Assembly (NCBI RefSeq): GCF_900116045.1
Contig: NZ_LT630450.1
Coordinates: 717,501 to 781,500, forward strand
Length of the DNA: 64,000 nt
Origin: Desulfovibrio piger
GTDB lineage: Bacteria > Desulfobacterota > Desulfovibrionia > Desulfovibrionales > Desulfovibrionaceae
Direction of reading: 5' to 3'
The notes beneath the pieces are model-generated. The model worked only from the letters and a program-made list of their open reading frames with translations. It ran no database searches and was not told the origin of the DNA. This document shows positions 61,729 through 64,000 of this stretch, in pieces (the first letter of the stretch is position 1; each line of letters starts with the position of its first letter). A program made the translations under genes and the position numbers.

Positions 61729-61892
61729 AGCTGGCCGCCAGCCCGATGCCGACGGCCACGGCCACGATGGCAGCCTTTTTGTCTGGCTTCCGCACAAACC
61801 ATCGCGGCCCCAGTCCCGGCAACGACAAGTGGTTATTTCCAAAATGGAAAACACCGCGTCTTGTGGTCACTGCCGGTCAGGGGAGGCGATTC
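61729..61892 (-). other. Spacer between the tRNA array and the DUF3873-like gene
   Basis: A minus-strand open frame runs from 61870 through the tRNA-Pro gene. Its first part encodes a membrane-like stretch (KPDKKAAIVAVAVGIGLAAS). Because it runs into a tRNA and has no clear ribosome site, I do not call it a gene. Confidence 0.35.
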
Positions 61893-62090
61893 CTAGGCAT
61901 AGTTTTTCTTGATCCACTGGTCGCGTCTGGCGCGGGCATCATCAAGCGTCTTGGCGACGCACGAAAAAAGCTTTCCGTTCGTGTGCCGGTAGTCATACTG
62001 AACGTATGTAGAGGGCTTTCTGAGCATCCTGGACGTGAAGGTTTCGTACTGCTCCTGTCCGTTACCGAGATTGCGAGGGGTCAATGACAT
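61893..62090 (-). CDS. Small DUF3873-like protein
   Basis: A 65-residue protein with the block NGQEQYETF, then STYVQYDYRHTNGKLFSCVA and KTLDDARARRDQWI. This resembles DUF3873, a small family best known from Bacteroides mobile elements. The function is unknown. AAGGA precedes the ATG at 62090. A longer in-frame extension to 62249 lacks a ribosome site. It is the first clear coding gene after the operator-promoter at 62519-62542. Confidence 0.68.
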   Translation of the reverse strand: MSLTPRNLGNGQEQYETFTSRMLRKPSTYVQYDYRHTNGKLFSCVAKTLDDARARRDQWIKKNYA

Positions 62091-62518
62091 GGCTATGTCC
62101 TTTTCTTGAAGTACAACTTGAGGATTTCCGGTTCCATTTCCGCCACCCATCGCTGGATGCCAGTCTGGAATCAGAAAACGGTATCGGCCCAGCGGCTTTC
62201 CCCGCCTTCGCATCTCCGGGAGTTGTCCCGGCTTTTTCGGCGTCGTCATGCTGTCCGGCTCTACGGCTCACACTTGCGCCCCGTGCGGTCTGCCCGCGAG
62301 TGTTGCCGGGGCATTCTCCCGGTCTCTGCCTCTCCCCTTCCCTGCCGTCGCGTGCTTTCCCGCTGCATCTGGGCCTCCTCGGGCATCCGCCCTCCGCCCT
62401 GACCGCTTGCGGCTTGCCGAGCTCGGTACTTGTGGGGAACGTCCACCGGGGGAGGCTTGTGGTACTCTGGGCCGTGGCCCGTGTTCCCGACCTTTCCCGG
62501 TGTTCGTGAGGTTATTAT
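62091..62518 (-). other. Leader region of the early operon
   Basis: About 430 bases from the palindrome-bearing promoter to the DUF3873-like gene. An ORF of 41 codons (62261-62386, GGAGG upstream, beginning MPEEAQMQRESTRRQ) is possible but looks low-complexity and is not asserted. Confidence 0.4.
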
Positions 62519-62542
62519 GTTCACATATGTGAACCTAGTCAA
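62514..62542 (-). promoter_or_regulatory. Early promoter with operator in its spacer
   Basis: On the minus strand TTGACT (62542-62537), an exact 17-base spacer and CATAAT (62519-62514) form a near-consensus promoter. The spacer is filled by GTTCACATATGTGAAC, a perfect 16-bp palindrome (62534-62519) overlapping the -10 by one base. A further GTTCAC half-site lies at 62551, 32 bases from the first. A repressor bound there would block polymerase entry, as in phage immunity systems. Confidence 0.7.
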
Positions 62543-62574
62543 GAAAAAATGTTCACCATAAGAAACAAATAGGA

Positions 62575-62606
62575 TATAAAAAATCCCACCCTGTAAGGGC
62601 GGGATC
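62575..62606 (-). terminator. Terminator of the P-loop ATPase gene
   Basis: On the minus strand TCCCGCCCT and AGGGTGGGA pair around TAC and are followed by TTTTTTA. Confidence 0.75.
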
Positions 62607-62623
62607 CTTCGCAGCTGTAGTAT

Positions 62624-64000
62624 CTAGGGTAATGGCTTAACCCCGCCACGGCGCCCCAAGCGAAAACCTACTCGATATAAGTCAGGAATGTTAAATCGAC
62701 CATCATTAAGCGTTACACAAAAACCTAATTTTGCTAGCTGATCCCTAATGATAGTCCAACTCTTTGGAGAAAGGGTAGCTGTCATATGTTGGGGATATTG
62801 CTCAAGCGTCATAGGACCATCAGGATAAAGCGCCCGCCATTTAGACTCTACATCCGTAAACAAGCAAGGGACATTCATCCCCCGTAGAGCTTGGAGTAAG
62901 TTCCTTGCCCAAGGATGATCCTCCCCCATTTCATTTACTCGAATATCGGAAGCAGATAAAACTCCTCGTTTAATACTTTCATAATGAATTGGGAATGTAT
63001 GATCTGGATAGCGCTGTAATGAGTCTGCGCATGCTGAACGTATTGCTGCAAGAAAGGATCGAGGAGATGTTTGCTGTAAGGTGTCTGCGAGATGACTTAC
63101 GGTCCAGACATACGGAACGCCTCTTCGTTTGTCTTTCCCCATTAAAGGTCCTGTTAATTTATGAAAGAGAGGGCGTAAGATGTCGTCATTTAAGCGAAGA
63201 TACTCGTCAAAAAACCAAACACTAGAGTTTTCTTCAAGTCCATGGGGAATTACTGTGCAAAATATATCTCGCAATATTTCTCCAGACTTTCTTTTACCGT
63301 TGCAAAGACGTTTCCATAAAAGTCCATAAAGATCTGCACGCGTCCATTCAAGAGCAATTTTTGAACTCAAAAGCTTTGATGAGTCTGGAAAGGAAAATGA
63401 AAGACGATTACAGTGGTCTTCCCTAAGAAAAATTTTTGTTTTTATATTTGTATATGTTGAAAACTGAAGAGCAGTGCGTAATAGTCCATCTGTAATTTGA
63501 TCAATATCATCCCAAGTTTTTGCTACGCGATCAAGCGCATCGAAAATAACGAGCAATTTTTTTTCTTTTGTCAATAATTCTTGGTTAGCATTATAGAAGA
63601 TTCTATCAACTTTCTCTGGGTGTTGTGCAACCCAGGCTATTCGTTCATCCCAGCTTTCTATATGAAGAATTTGTTCATAAATAGTTGTACAAAGATTATT
63701 GTATATAATACAATATAATAAAACACCTCGCCAGATACTTTCAGGCTCATATTTTTTGATAAGAGAAGAAAAGACGTCTAGGGAAGGGTAGCTAGGGCTA
63801 TTTTGAGTAGAATATCCAACTACGACATATACATTTTCAAGCTCGGGAAGTCTTTTTCCAAGTACCCCTCTGACCTCTTTATTTTGTAGTGCTTCAGACC
63901 AAAATGTTTTTCCTACACCTCGTGCTCCAACTACTAGCTGAGTATATAACCTCAAAGCCTTGATATGAGATTGAGGGGCATAGAATGTCGCTAGCGTAGG
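62624..64000 (-). CDS. P-loop ATPase, AT-rich cargo gene, 5' end outside the window
   Basis: At least 459 codons are open to the window edge. The Walker A motif is VVGARGVGKTFW and a Walker B-like segment is LLVIFDALDRV. The frame continues upstream past 63955 (before the TTG there it encodes FYAPQSHIKAL), so the start lies beyond base 64000. Base composition is clearly lower in GC than neighbouring genes, like the DUF2971 gene, which marks it as recently acquired. The family is not identified. Large AT-rich P-loop ATPases in such positions are often parts of defence systems, but nothing here proves that. Confidence 0.72.
   Translation of the reverse strand, partial: PTLATFYAPQSHIKALRLYTQLVVGARGVGKTFWSEALQNKEVRGVLGKRLPELENVYVVVGYSTQNSPSYPSLDVFSSLIKKYEPESIWRGVLLYCIIYNNLCTTIYEQILHIESWDERIAWVAQHPEKVDRIFYNANQELLTKEKKLLVIFDALDRVAKTWDDIDQITDGLLRTALQFSTYTNIKTKIFLREDHCNRLSFSFPDSSKLLSSKIALEWTRADLYGLLWKRLCNGKRKSGEILRDIFCTVIPHGLEENSSVWFFDEYLRLNDDILRPLFHKLTGPLMGKDKRRGVPYVWTVSHLADTLQQTSPRSFLAAIRSACADSLQRYPDHTFPIHYESIKRGVLSASDIRVNEMGEDHPWARNLLQALRGMNVPCLFTDVESKWRALYPDGPMTLEQYPQHMTATLSPKSWTIIRDQLAKLGFCVTLNDGRFNIPDLYRVGFRLGRRGGVKPLP

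Larger units (their letters stand above)
51422..64000. mobile_element. Integrated element, probably a prophage (one end in the window)
   Basis: It begins at the tRNA-Leu fragment and carries an integrase, XRE-ImmA protein, RecE/RecT, DUF2303 and other phage early genes, tRNA genes, and AT-rich cargo. No capsid, tail or terminase genes are seen in the window and the second attachment site is missing, so it extends beyond base 64000. Whether it is an active phage or a phage-like integrative element cannot be told. Confidence 0.85.

Noticed and set aside
61224-61870. Open frames running through the tRNA array
   Set aside because: The tRNA cloverleafs are complete, and reading frames through tRNA genes are incidental.
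1-64000. CRISPR arrays, rRNA genes or restriction-modification genes
   Set aside because: No regularly spaced direct repeats, no rRNA sequence and no methylase or restriction motifs were recognised anywhere in the window.

Overview
The window looks like a chromosome segment of a sulfate-reducing Desulfovibrio-type bacterium (Desulfobacterota). The evidence is a selenocysteine-containing periplasmic formate dehydrogenase linked to a tetraheme cytochrome c3, FdhE and FmdE; a PerR-rubredoxin pair; a Desulfovibrio-type trimeric porin; APS-reductase-like flavoproteins; and high-GC coding sequence with strong AGGAGG-type ribosome sites. The species cannot be named from the sequence alone.

Region 1 (1-27.4 kb) is mostly core housekeeping. 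An IS200-type insertion sequence (1-~700) abuts the lolA terminator. Then follow efp-ftsK-lolA (minus), engB, a CDF metal exporter with three C-terminal domains, trxA-trxB-bamD, tsaD, fbp, a lipoprotein/TPR/ftsB/pgsA group, mrp, pcm, an M23 peptidase, ndk, an aminotransferase, the metNIQ methionine importer, a tRNA-Leu(CAG) gene and a lipoprotein plus SLBB export-protein pair.

Region 2 (27.4-38.1 kb) is the most unusual metabolic locus. A SLC13/DASS anion transporter and a LysR regulator converge. Divergent from LysR runs a row of genes: an APS-reductase/fumarate-reductase-like flavoprotein, a GltD/DsrL-like NAD(P)H oxidoreductase with extra iron-sulfur clusters, an outer-membrane porin, a small AprB-like ferredoxin and a second flavoprotein. 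The transporter promoter and the first flavoprotein promoter share a nearly identical element. I read this as one LysR-controlled regulon that imports an organic or inorganic anion across both membranes and reduces or oxidises it in the cytoplasm. Its substrate cannot be read from the sequence.

Region 3 (38.4-50.7 kb) holds a CapA-like protein, a thioesterase, a K+ channel with TrkA domains, rubredoxin-perR, a glycerate kinase and the formate dehydrogenase cluster fdhA(Sec)-fdhB-fdhE-cytochrome c3, followed by an fmdE-like gene.

Region 4 (51.4 kb to the window end) is an integrated element, probably a prophage. It begins at a 3' fragment of a tRNA-Leu(CAA) gene next to a tyrosine integrase. 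It carries an XRE-ImmA protein, RecE/RecT-type recombination genes, DUF2303 and other phage early genes, several very small overlapping genes, and three intact tRNA genes (Ser-TGA, Ala-TGC, Pro-TGG). A consensus-like promoter has a 16-bp perfect palindrome filling its spacer. Two distinctly AT-rich cargo genes (a DUF2971 protein and a P-loop ATPase cut by the window end) have a different base composition. No virion structural genes and no second attachment site are visible, so the element continues beyond 64 kb.
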